Source: JBBRHF01 sp038223055 (GTDB lineage Bacteria; Actinomycetota; Actinomycetes; JACCUZ01). Taken from it: a DNA stretch of 29,457 bases. The DNA lies in contig JBBRHF010000030.1 in NCBI GenBank assembly GCA_038223055.1, forward strand, positions 1-29,457, written 5' to 3'. Both the position numbers and the translations under genes were made by a program. The stretch's first letter is position 1. Each line of letters starts with the position of its first letter. Positions 16,855 to 23,712 of this stretch are shown here, one piece after another. A model generated the notes under the pieces. That model made no database searches. It saw only the letters and a list, made by a program, of their open reading frames with translations, and was not told where the DNA came from.

Positions 16855-18453
16855 ATGCCCGACATGGCGGCAACCCGGATGTCCAACGTCGACGCGGCGT
16901 GGCTCGGCATGGACTCCCCGGACAACCTGATGATGATCACGGCGGTGCTCTGGTTCGACGATCCAGTCGACTGGGACCGGCTCACCGAGGTGATCGGGGC
17001 GCGGCTGGTCGAACGCTATCCCAAGTTCTCCCAGCGGCCGTTGCCCTCGCGCAATCCGTTCGAGCAGCCGGTGTGGACCGACGACCCCGACTTCGCGATC
17101 AGGGCGCACCTGGTGCACACGATTGTGACCGGGCCGGCCGCTCACGGTGACGGTGACGGCGAGATGGGTCCGGTCCGAGATGTCGGTCGGGACCAGGATG
17201 TCGGTCGGGACCAGGATGTCGGTCGGGGTCAGGATGCGGATCTCGCGAGGCTGGTCAGCCGCCTGCTCGGCGAGCCGTTGGACCTGCGCCGGTCACCGTG
17301 GCAGTTCCATCTCGTGGATAGCGGCGACCGCGTCGGCGGGTCGGGCCGGGGCTCGGCGATCGTGGTCCGGTTGCACCACTGCATCGCCGACGGCATCGCT
17401 CTGGCCGGTGTGCTGCTGTCACTCACCGACGCCGCAGCGGACGAGCCCGCCGGCGACCTGTCCGGGACCGGCGACGCGCTCGAAACCGGAGACGGGCTCG
17501 AAACCGGCGACGCGCTCGAAACCGGCGATCCGTCCGGTCCCCCCGGCCCGAACCACACCTGGCGGCGGACGCGCTCCCCGCGGCACCCGGGGCTGGTTCG
17601 CCGGCTCACTGAGGGTTCGGAGGACGTCGCCGACGTCGCGGGGGTGTCCCCACTCCCGGCCCGCGGGAGCGGCTGGCTGGGGCCGAGAGAGCTCGCCCGA
17701 TCGGTGCGCTTCGGCTGGGACGTCCTCGTCACCGGTCTCGGGATTCTGTTCGCCTCCCGGGACCCCCGCACGCGCTTCAACGGGCGGCTCGGCACGGCCA
17801 AGTCGGCCGCCTGGACCCGCGACATGGACCTGGAGACGGTCAAGTCCGTCGCGGCCCGCCTGGGGGTCAGCATCAACGACGTCCTCCTGGCTGTGACGGC
17901 CGGGGCGCTGCGACGACACCTGCTCGAGCACGGGGACCGGGCTCACGACCTGCGGGTGTTCGTGCCGGTCAACCTGCGGCCAGCCGGCCAGCCGGTGCCG
18001 ATCGAGCTCGGCAACAGGTTCGGTGTCGTGTTCATCCGGCTACCCGTCGGCGAGCCCGACGCGCAGACCCGCGTACGACGGGTGCACGAGCGGATGTCCC
18101 GGGTCAAGGGTTCGGCCCAGGCCACCGCGACCTTCGCCATCCTCAGCGTCGTCGGAGCGCTCCCGTCCTGGGGTCACACTCTGGCGATCCGGGTCCTGGG
18201 TGCCAAGACCACGGCCGTGATCACGAACGTGCCGGGTCCGCGCGAGCAGGTGTTCCTTGCCGGCAGCGCCGTGCGCAGCATGGTGTTCTGGGTTCCCCAG
18301 GCCGGCTCGGTGGGGCTGGGCGTGAGCATCCTCAGCTATGCCGGTCGGGTTCGGGTCGGGGTGGCGGTGGACTGCAACCTGGTGCCCGACCCCGAGTCGC
18401 TGGTGCGCGGCGTCGAGGCCGAGCTTGACGAACTGGTGGCCGCGACGGCCTGA
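16855..18453 (+). CDS. WS/DGAT-family acyltransferase (wax ester synthase / diacylglycerol O-acyltransferase)
   Basis: A 532-residue bifunctional acyltransferase that joins acyl-CoA to diacylglycerol or long-chain alcohols to make storage lipid, as in mycobacteria, Rhodococcus and Acinetobacter. The N-terminal half has MSNVDAAWLGMDSPDNLMMI and the catalytic motif HHCIADG at residues 174-180, whose second His is the base. The C-terminal half has VSINDVLLAVTAGALRRHL, VPVNLRP, NRFGVVFIRLPVG and VITNVPGPREQVFLAG, the last being the PLW/NVPGP-type signature of the family. Two insertions with 18-bp in-frame repeats sit before the HHxxxDG motif and after it. ATG at 16855 follows AGGA at 5 bp; ATG at 16864 is also possible. 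Its 3' end overlaps the antisense GGDEF gene by 118 bp, inside conserved C-terminal sequence. Confidence 0.93.
   Translation: MPDMAATRMSNVDAAWLGMDSPDNLMMITAVLWFDDPVDWDRLTEVIGARLVERYPKFSQRPLPSRNPFEQPVWTDDPDFAIRAHLVHTIVTGPAAHGDGDGEMGPVRDVGRDQDVGRDQDVGRGQDADLARLVSRLLGEPLDLRRSPWQFHLVDSGDRVGGSGRGSAIVVRLHHCIADGIALAGVLLSLTDAAADEPAGDLSGTGDALETGDGLETGDALETGDPSGPPGPNHTWRRTRSPRHPGLVRRLTEGSEDVADVAGVSPLPARGSGWLGPRELARSVRFGWDVLVTGLGILFASRDPRTRFNGRLGTAKSAAWTRDMDLETVKSVAARLGVSINDVLLAVTAGALRRHLLEHGDRAHDLRVFVPVNLRPAGQPVPIELGNRFGVVFIRLPVGEPDAQTRVRRVHERMSRVKGSAQATATFAILSVVGALPSWGHTLAIRVLGAKTTAVITNVPGPREQVFLAGSAVRSMVFWVPQAGSVGLGVSILSYAGRVRVGVAVDCNLVPDPESLVRGVEAELDELVAATA
17179..17232. repeat. 18-bp tandem repeat, three copies, in WS/DGAT
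   Basis: Three adjacent copies of GATGTCGGTCGGGACCAG, the third slightly changed, encode the six-residue unit DVGRDQ three times (the last as DVGRGQ). They form an acidic-polar loop of the acyltransferase just before the HHCIADG motif. Being a multiple of three, copy number can vary without breaking the frame. Confidence 0.9.
17473..17526. repeat. Second 18-bp tandem repeat, three copies, in WS/DGAT
   Basis: Three adjacent copies of GACGCGCTCGAAACCGGC (second copy GACGGG...) encode DALETG, DGLETG, DALETG. They lie in the linker between the two acyltransferase halves and are unrelated in sequence to the first repeat block about 240 bp earlier, although the period is the same. Confidence 0.9.
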
Positions 18454-20993
18454 CCTGTCGCGTCCCGGGAGGCGCGCTTGCGCTCGTACATCGCCGCATC
18501 GGCGACGGCCAGCACCGACTCTGGCGTCTGCCCCGGCCTGGACAGGCAGGTCCCGATGCTCGCGCCGATCGACACCTCGACCTCCCCCAGGAGCATCGGT
18601 GCGGTGATCTCCGCCGCCAGCCGAGCCGAGATGATCCAGGCGGTTGCCTCGTCGGGGACGCCGGGACAGATGACCACAAACTCGTCGCCGGCCAGTCGCG
18701 CGGCCGTGTCGCCGGGACGCAGCGCCGTCGTGATCCGGGCCCCCACCTCGATCAGCACCCGGTCGCCGGCCGCATGACCGTGCTCGTCGTTGACGGCCTT
18801 GAAGCCGTCGAGATCGATGAACAGCACGTGCACGGGGGTCCGATCGCGGGACGCGCCCGCCAGGGCGACCTCGAGGCGGTCCAGGGCGGCCACCCGGTTG
18901 GGCAGACCGGTCAGCGGGTCGTGCAGGGCCAGGTGCGCCAGCCGGTCGGCGCTGGCCTTGCTCGCGGTGATGTCCTCGGCGTGCATCAACAGCCAGGATT
19001 CGCCGTCGTGCTCCACCGCGGTCATCGACACGGACGCCCAGACGATGCGACCGGAATCACGCAGCAGGCGAAGCTCGAGGCGCGCCGCGGGGGACGAGCC
19101 GATCCAGGCGTCGGTCATGGCGGCGCGGACGGCGGCTGCGTCGTCGGGATGGACGAGCAGCTCGGGACGTGAGCCGATCAGGTCCATCCGGTGGTGGCCC
19201 AGCATCGTGGCGAACGCGTCGTTGCTCTGCGCGAGGCGCCCAGCGGAGTCGAACTGGACGATCCCGATCGGGCTGGCGTCGAACATGGTGCGGAACCGCC
19301 GCTCGCTCTCCCCAAGCGACGCCGCGGCCCGCTCCGACTCGGTGATGTCCTGGGCGGTGCCGGCGATCCGTTGCGAGCCGTCCGGTGCGGTCAGCAAGGT
19401 CGCGGACACGAGGGCCACCACGGGATGGCCGTCCTGGTGGCGGTAGACCCGCCGCGACGTGTACGCCGAGGTCCGGTGCGACATGAGGTCCGCCACGTCC
19501 GTGCCGAGCGAATCGCCGTCGTCGGGGTGGGTCAGGTCGCCGACATGCATCCCGATGAGCTGGCCGGGCGACCGGCCGAGCATGGCGCCGAACGTGTCAT
19601 TCGCGAGCAGGATCGAGCCGTCCGCGGACATCTCCGCCTGGCCCACCGGGGAGTGGTCGAACAGCATCTGGAAGCGGCTCGCGTTCAGCAGCGCCTCCGC
19701 GCGGCTGGCGACGATCTCGCCGTGCGTGCGGGCGTTCTGCAGCGCCACCGCGGCGAGCCCGGACAGGAGGTCCATCGTCTTCTCGTCGTCCTCGTCGAAG
19801 TCGTCGGGGCGGTCGGCGTAGATCTTGAGCACCCCGGCTAGGTCTCCCTCGGCTCGCAGCGGGACGATCAGCATCGACCGGGCACCGACGCGCCGGCAGG
19901 CCTCCTGGTTGACCCGCCCGTCGATCCAGGTGTCGGCGATCCGCAGCGTCAGGCCGGCCGAGATGGACAGTCCCGACGCACTGCCGTCGATGGGCAGCCG
20001 CAAGCCCAGATACGGTTCGGCTGCACCGGCGACACCGACGTAGACCATCTCCGCACCGTCGACCAGCTCGAGGACGCTGGCGTCGGCGCCGGTGAGGCTG
20101 CGCGCCCGCTCCACGATCAGCTCGATGACCCGGGTCTCGTCCAGGCTGGCTGTGGCCATCACCTGCTGGACGTCGAGCAGTTCGCCGATGCCCTGCTGGC
20201 CGGCCGCGAGGCGACGGGCTGCACCCGAGACCTGCCGATCCAGCTCGGCGAACTCGGCGGGCACGGCGAGAGCGGCTCGTCCGGCGTTCTGCTCCGGGAG
20301 GTCGGTACCCAGCGCGCGCAGGCTGGACGCGAGGTCGCGCACCGGCTCCTCGAACGCGCTCACCATCCGTCGGCGGCCGCGCCGGGACAGCACGAGCGCT
20401 GCCGTGACCGAAGCCAGGGTGACCAGGATGCCGCCGCCGAGCAGCAGCGTCTCGGCGCGCTGGTCGGCACGCACCGCCGATCCCGCCGCGCGGTCAGCGG
20501 CGACATCGGCGCCGCGGTAGGTGTCGAGCAGGCGACGACCCTGCTCCAGGGAGGCGCGGGCCACCGCCGGCGAGGCCGGTGCGTGGTTCTTGCTGGCCAG
20601 CCCGACCCTGGCCCAGTTCCGCTCCCAGCGGTCGGCCGTGGCGAGAACCCTTGCGATGGCGGGGTCGCCGGCCGCGACCCGCTCGAGCGACACGCGAGCG
20701 CTGCGCACTTGCCGAACCCCGCTGCGGTACGGCGCCAGGAAGCGCTCGTCGCCGGTCGGCAGGTAGCCTCGCAGCCCGGTCTCCTGATCGATCAGGCCGG
20801 CATACAACTGGCGCAGGTCGGCTCGCTGGGTGATGTCGTGGGCGAGCCGCGGCTGCAGCACACCCAGCGTGATGCCGAGGATGGCGGCGTAGCACAAGCC
20901 CAGCGCCACGACGTACGTTGTGCAGCGCAGCCACGCGCGGCGCAGCACCTCGCTGACGCTGCCACCGGAGGTCCCGGAGCCGTGCGCACTCAT
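18336..20993 (-). CDS. Membrane sensor diguanylate cyclase: CHASE3-GAF-PAS-PAS-GGDEF
   Basis: An 885-residue protein expected to make cyclic di-GMP from GTP. Helix 1 is near residues 22-45. An extracytoplasmic CHASE3-like helical domain follows (LYAGLIDQETGLRGYLPTGD is a signature of that family), then helix 2 near 185-205. A GAF domain lies around 275-425 (LTGADASVLELVDG to LLSGLAAVALQNA), then PAS domains around 435-560 (FDHSPVGQAEMSADG) and 562-690 (FDASPIGIVQFDSAG). The GGDEF domain starts HDPLTGLPNR, with AGDEF at 768-772 in the active-site turn and an RxxD inhibitory-site motif at 759-762. Ala in place of the first Gly is found in some active cyclases. The tail is Ser/Thr-rich and overlaps the antisense WS/DGAT end. 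ATG at 20993 follows GGGAG at 7 bp. The MarR gene is divergent. Confidence 0.93.
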   Translation of the reverse strand: MSAHGSGTSGGSVSEVLRRAWLRCTTYVVALGLCYAAILGITLGVLQPRLAHDITQRADLRQLYAGLIDQETGLRGYLPTGDERFLAPYRSGVRQVRSARVSLERVAAGDPAIARVLATADRWERNWARVGLASKNHAPASPAVARASLEQGRRLLDTYRGADVAADRAAGSAVRADQRAETLLLGGGILVTLASVTAALVLSRRGRRRMVSAFEEPVRDLASSLRALGTDLPEQNAGRAALAVPAEFAELDRQVSGAARRLAAGQQGIGELLDVQQVMATASLDETRVIELIVERARSLTGADASVLELVDGAEMVYVGVAGAAEPYLGLRLPIDGSASGLSISAGLTLRIADTWIDGRVNQEACRRVGARSMLIVPLRAEGDLAGVLKIYADRPDDFDEDDEKTMDLLSGLAAVALQNARTHGEIVASRAEALLNASRFQMLFDHSPVGQAEMSADGSILLANDTFGAMLGRSPGQLIGMHVGDLTHPDDGDSLGTDVADLMSHRTSAYTSRRVYRHQDGHPVVALVSATLLTAPDGSQRIAGTAQDITESERAAASLGESERRFRTMFDASPIGIVQFDSAGRLAQSNDAFATMLGHHRMDLIGSRPELLVHPDDAAAVRAAMTDAWIGSSPAARLELRLLRDSGRIVWASVSMTAVEHDGESWLLMHAEDITASKASADRLAHLALHDPLTGLPNRVAALDRLEVALAGASRDRTPVHVLFIDLDGFKAVNDEHGHAAGDRVLIEVGARITTALRPGDTAARLAGDEFVVICPGVPDEATAWIISARLAAEITAPMLLGEVEVSIGASIGTCLSRPGQTPESVLAVADAAMYERKRASRDATGQAVAATSSSSSASTPRTSDSGSGTRLQSTATPTRTRPA

Positions 20994-21081
20994 GGTCTGA
21001 CTCCCACCCTTCGCGATCTCCCCAGTTGGGTGTCGGCACGAAGCGGCGCGGGCTCAACCCGTACGGGCCCCGAATCAGTGC

Positions 21082-21102
21082 GCGTTCAATGTCACTGAAC
21101 GC
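21082..21102 (+). promoter_or_regulatory. 21-bp palindrome, candidate MarR operator
   Basis: The arms GCGTTCA and TGAACGC are perfect inverted copies, separated by ATGTCAC whose inner TG and CA also pair. The size and TTCA/TGAA half-sites resemble operators bound by MarR dimers. It overlaps a plausible -35 (TTCAAT at 21085) placed 17 bp before a weak -10 (TACATC at 21108), so binding would block the MarR promoter. It lies about 90 bp upstream of the divergent diguanylate cyclase start. Confidence 0.6.
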
Positions 21103-21118
21103 TCAACTACATCACGAT

Positions 21119-21610
21119 ATGCTGGGAGACGTGACCAGCACCCGATGGCTCGACGCCGAGGAGCAGCGCACCTGGCGCGCTTTCCTCGACGCCAACAAGT
21201 TGCTGTTCGACCGGCTCGACCACGAGCTCAGCCGCGACTCGGCGATGCCGCACGGCTACTACGAGATCCTGGTGCGGCTGTCCGAGCAACCCGGGCGAGC
21301 GTTGCGGATGAGCCAGCTCGCGCAGACCTCGCAGTCCACCCGCAGCCGCCTGTCGCACGCCGTGGCCAGGCTGGAGGAGCGCGGCTGGGTGCGCCGGGAG
21401 AGCCATCCGGAAGACCGCCGCGGAGCGGTCGCGGTGCTCACCGGCGAGGGTTTCGCCGCGCTGGCAGCAGCGGCTCCCGGCCATGTCGAAGCCGTGCGCC
21501 GGCACCTGTTCGACCGGCTCACACCCGCGCAGGTCGAGCAGTTGCGTGCCATCAGCGAGGCCATCCGCGACCCCCTGCTCGAGGTCGCTCCCTCGAGCGG
21601 CTCGCCCTAG
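21119..21610 (+). CDS. MarR-family transcriptional regulator
   Basis: A 163-residue winged-helix repressor of the MarR type. The DNA-binding core has LRMSQLAQTSQSTRSRLSHAVARLEERGWVRRESHPEDRRGAVAVLTGEG: the recognition helix, then the wing with the family D-R-R-G motif. Flanking helices (FLDANKLLFDRLDHELS and VEAVRRHLFDRLTPAQVEQLRAISEAI) form the dimer and ligand pocket. Start: ATG at 21119 lies where a transcript from the predicted promoter would begin, so it may be leaderless; GTG at 21131 is also in frame but its GGGAG is only 2 bp away. The palindrome upstream fits self-repression. The divergent diguanylate cyclase is a candidate target. The stop overlaps the antiporter's stop on the opposite strand, sharing CTAG at 21607-21610. 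The ligand is unknown. Confidence 0.9.
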   Translation: MLGDVTSTRWLDAEEQRTWRAFLDANKLLFDRLDHELSRDSAMPHGYYEILVRLSEQPGRALRMSQLAQTSQSTRSRLSHAVARLEERGWVRRESHPEDRRGAVAVLTGEGFAALAAAAPGHVEAVRRHLFDRLTPAQVEQLRAISEAIRDPLLEVAPSSGSP

Positions 21611-23478
21611 CCCAGTTGCTCGTCGACATAGCACCAGCGCCAGCTCTCGCCGCTCTCGAAGCTGCGCATGACCGGGTGCTCGCAGTCGCGGAAGTGAGCC
21701 GCCGCGTGCCGCTCGGAGGACGAGTCGCAGCACCCGACCCGACCGCACGTCAGGCACAGCCGCAGGTGCACCCAGCGGGTGCCCTCGGCGATGCAGGACT
21801 CACACCCGTCGGGGGTGCGTGGCCGCACGGCTCTGGGCGCGGCGGTCAGGTGCTCGCACAGGGTCGCGTCCTCGGCCCGCGCGGTGAGTTCTCGGTCGAC
21901 CTCGTTGTGCCTGTCCACCAGTCGGTCCAGCAGCGATTCCTCGGCGTCCAAGGCCAGTAGCACCTCCCGGAGCACGTCGTCGGCGGCGCTGCCGTCGTCG
22001 CGGGCCGCGACGACGACCGCCCGCTCCGCGGCGAGCATCTCCAGCCGCATCCGCCGGTAGGTCTCGCTGGGCGTCTCGCCCACCTCGCTAGCTCGCCCCA
22101 GACGCTCCCAGGCCGCGTTGGCCCGCTGCCTGGTCCGCTCCTCGAGCCGCATCAGGACCTCCTCGTCCTGCGTCTCGCCGCGCATCTCCTCGAGCCGTTC
22201 GAGGCCGGCGCGGGTTGCCTGGGAGAGCAGCGCCGCCTCCTGGAGCGCGTCCTCGGCGGGGTCCGGGCCGGGCAGGTCCAGCCGGCGGACGAGCATCGGC
22301 AAGGTCGTGCCCTGCACGAGCAAGGTGCCGGCCACGACGACGAAGGCGGCCAGCACCAGCACCTCCCGGGCCTGGGTGTCGCTCGGCAAGATGAACGCGG
22401 CGGCAAGGGTCACCACGCCGCGCATGCCGGCCCACGAGACCAGCGTCGCGGCCTGCCACGACCAGGCGTGGCGACGCATCGGCTGCGGACCGAGCCGGTA
22501 GACCGTCGTACTCGCGAAGACCCAGGCCAGGCGCGACCCGATGGTCGCCACCAGCACGCTCGCGCAGGCCAACACCAGCCGTCCGGTGCCGAGCTCGCCG
22601 CCGACGCCGTCGCTGACCAGCCCCGGCAGCTGCAGGCCGATGAGCAGGAAAACGGCGTTCTCCAGGAGGAACTGCACCGTGCGCCAGTTGGTCTGCTCGG
22701 AGAGGCGCGAGGACGCCGACTGCAGGACCGGCGACTTGTGTCCCAGGATCAGACCGGTGACGACGACCGCGAGGACGCCGCTGGCGTGGATCGCCTCGGC
22801 CGGCAGGTAGGCGATGAACGGCGCGACGAAGGACAGCGTGGTGTCGAGCACGGGGTCTTGCACGTGGTGGCGTACGGCGCCGAGGACGGCCGCCGCGACC
22901 AGCCCCACGACCACGCCCCCGCCCGCAGCGACCAGGAAGTCCCGCCCGACATCCCAGACGGTGACCGAGGTGGAGATGGCGGCGATGGCGGTGCGCAACG
23001 CCACCAGCGCTGTCGCGTCGTTGACGAGGCTCTCGCCCTCGAGGATCGCGACGATACGCCGCGGCATGCCGGCGCGCCGGGCGACCGTCGTGGCGGCCAC
23101 GGCGTCCGGCGGCCCGACGATGGCGCCCAGCGCCAGGCCGGCCGCGAGCGGGATGCCGGGCACCACCGCCCACGCGACCAGCCCGACGGTCACCGTGGTG
23201 AAGATGACGGCTCCGACGGCGAGAATCCCGATCGCCGCCTGGTTGGTCCGGATGTCGACAAGCGAGGTGCGGATGGCGGCGGCGTAGAGCAGCGGAGGCA
23301 ACAGGCCGATGAGTACGACGTCGGGGTCGAGGTGATAGTCGGGGACACCCGGGATGAGCCCGGCCAGCACCCCCACCACGACCAGCACCAGCGGAGGGGA
23401 GACTCCGAGTCGCTGGCTCGCGCCGGCGACGATCGCGACCGTGGTCACCAGGCCCAGGATCTGCACAGCGAAGGACAC
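21607..23478 (-). CDS. Na+/H+ antiporter (CPA1, NhaP-like) fused to UBP-type zinc finger
   Basis: A 623-residue membrane protein exchanging Na+ (or K+) for H+. The first 400 residues hold about 12 to 13 helices with CPA1 motifs VVLIGLLPPLLYAAAIR, GAIVGPPDAVAATTVARR and ILEGESLVNDATALVAL (the N-D pair of electroneutral CPA1 exchangers), and WAGMRGVVTLAAAFILP. A cytosolic helical region, about 150 residues and rich in Glu and Arg, follows. The C-terminus from about residue 555 is a UBP-type zinc finger: CESC, CLTCGRVGCCDSSSERHAAAHF, then HPVMRSFESGESWRWCYVDEQL, with the Cys/His spacing of that fold. This finger in eukaryotes binds the ubiquitin C-terminus; bacterial partners are unknown. GTG at 23478 gives the usual N-terminus, without a clear ribosome binding site. 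It ends on the MarR stop. Confidence 0.92.
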   Translation of the reverse strand: MSFAVQILGLVTTVAIVAGASQRLGVSPPLVLVVVGVLAGLIPGVPDYHLDPDVVLIGLLPPLLYAAAIRTSLVDIRTNQAAIGILAVGAVIFTTVTVGLVAWAVVPGIPLAAGLALGAIVGPPDAVAATTVARRAGMPRRIVAILEGESLVNDATALVALRTAIAAISTSVTVWDVGRDFLVAAGGGVVVGLVAAAVLGAVRHHVQDPVLDTTLSFVAPFIAYLPAEAIHASGVLAVVVTGLILGHKSPVLQSASSRLSEQTNWRTVQFLLENAVFLLIGLQLPGLVSDGVGGELGTGRLVLACASVLVATIGSRLAWVFASTTVYRLGPQPMRRHAWSWQAATLVSWAGMRGVVTLAAAFILPSDTQAREVLVLAAFVVVAGTLLVQGTTLPMLVRRLDLPGPDPAEDALQEAALLSQATRAGLERLEEMRGETQDEEVLMRLEERTRQRANAAWERLGRASEVGETPSETYRRMRLEMLAAERAVVVAARDDGSAADDVLREVLLALDAEESLLDRLVDRHNEVDRELTARAEDATLCEHLTAAPRAVRPRTPDGCESCIAEGTRWVHLRLCLTCGRVGCCDSSSERHAAAHFRDCEHPVMRSFESGESWRWCYVDEQLG

Positions 23479-23486
23479 CGCGCCAT

Positions 23487-23533
23487 TGTCATGGATCGGG
23501 GGCGATCGGGTGTCATGGATCGGGGGGATCGGG
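23487..23533. repeat. Direct repeat upstream of the helicase
   Basis: Two adjacent near-identical units of about 23-24 bp, each starting TGTCATGGATCGGGGG and ending GATCGGG, the second missing one base. A partial third copy (GGGGGCGATCG) follows at about 23538. They lie between the antiporter start and the predicted helicase promoter, so they could hold binding sites for regulation of either divergent gene. Confidence 0.7.
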
Positions 23534-23552
23534 ACACGGGGGCGATCGCTGG

Positions 23553-23712
23553 TATGCTTACCCCAGTGACGGCGAGCCCGCCGTCAACTTTTCGCGGCCC
23601 TGGGCCGCGTGGTCGCTTGGTTCCGTGCTCACCCGATCGGCTCAGCCCGTCGTTGCGCTCGTTAGCCCACCATGTCGCGGCCAACGAACCTGCAACGGAG
23701 TCCTGCACTTTC
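23553..23712 (+). promoter_or_regulatory. Predicted promoter and structured leader of the DEAD-box helicase
   Basis: An extended -10-like element TGGTATGCT (TATGCT at 23553) lies about 150 bp before the helicase ATG, with GGACAC 15 bp upstream as a weak -35. Two hairpins follow. The first, 23568-23585, has a 7-bp stem GACGGCG/CGCCGTC and is followed by AACTTTT, terminator-like. The second, 23593-23609, has stem CGCGGCC/GGCCGCG with a three-base loop. Long structured leaders are common ahead of cold- or growth-regulated helicases. No known riboswitch was recognised. Confidence 0.4.

Noticed and set aside
16012..17145. Longer version of XthA starting at 17145
   Set aside because: The added 119 residues are antisense to WS/DGAT and unlike the family N-terminus.
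22468..23712. Long upstream extension of the helicase frame
   Set aside because: Lies antisense to the antiporter and is rich in Arg/Asp/Gln without motif; the helicase N-terminus fits the ATG at 23713.
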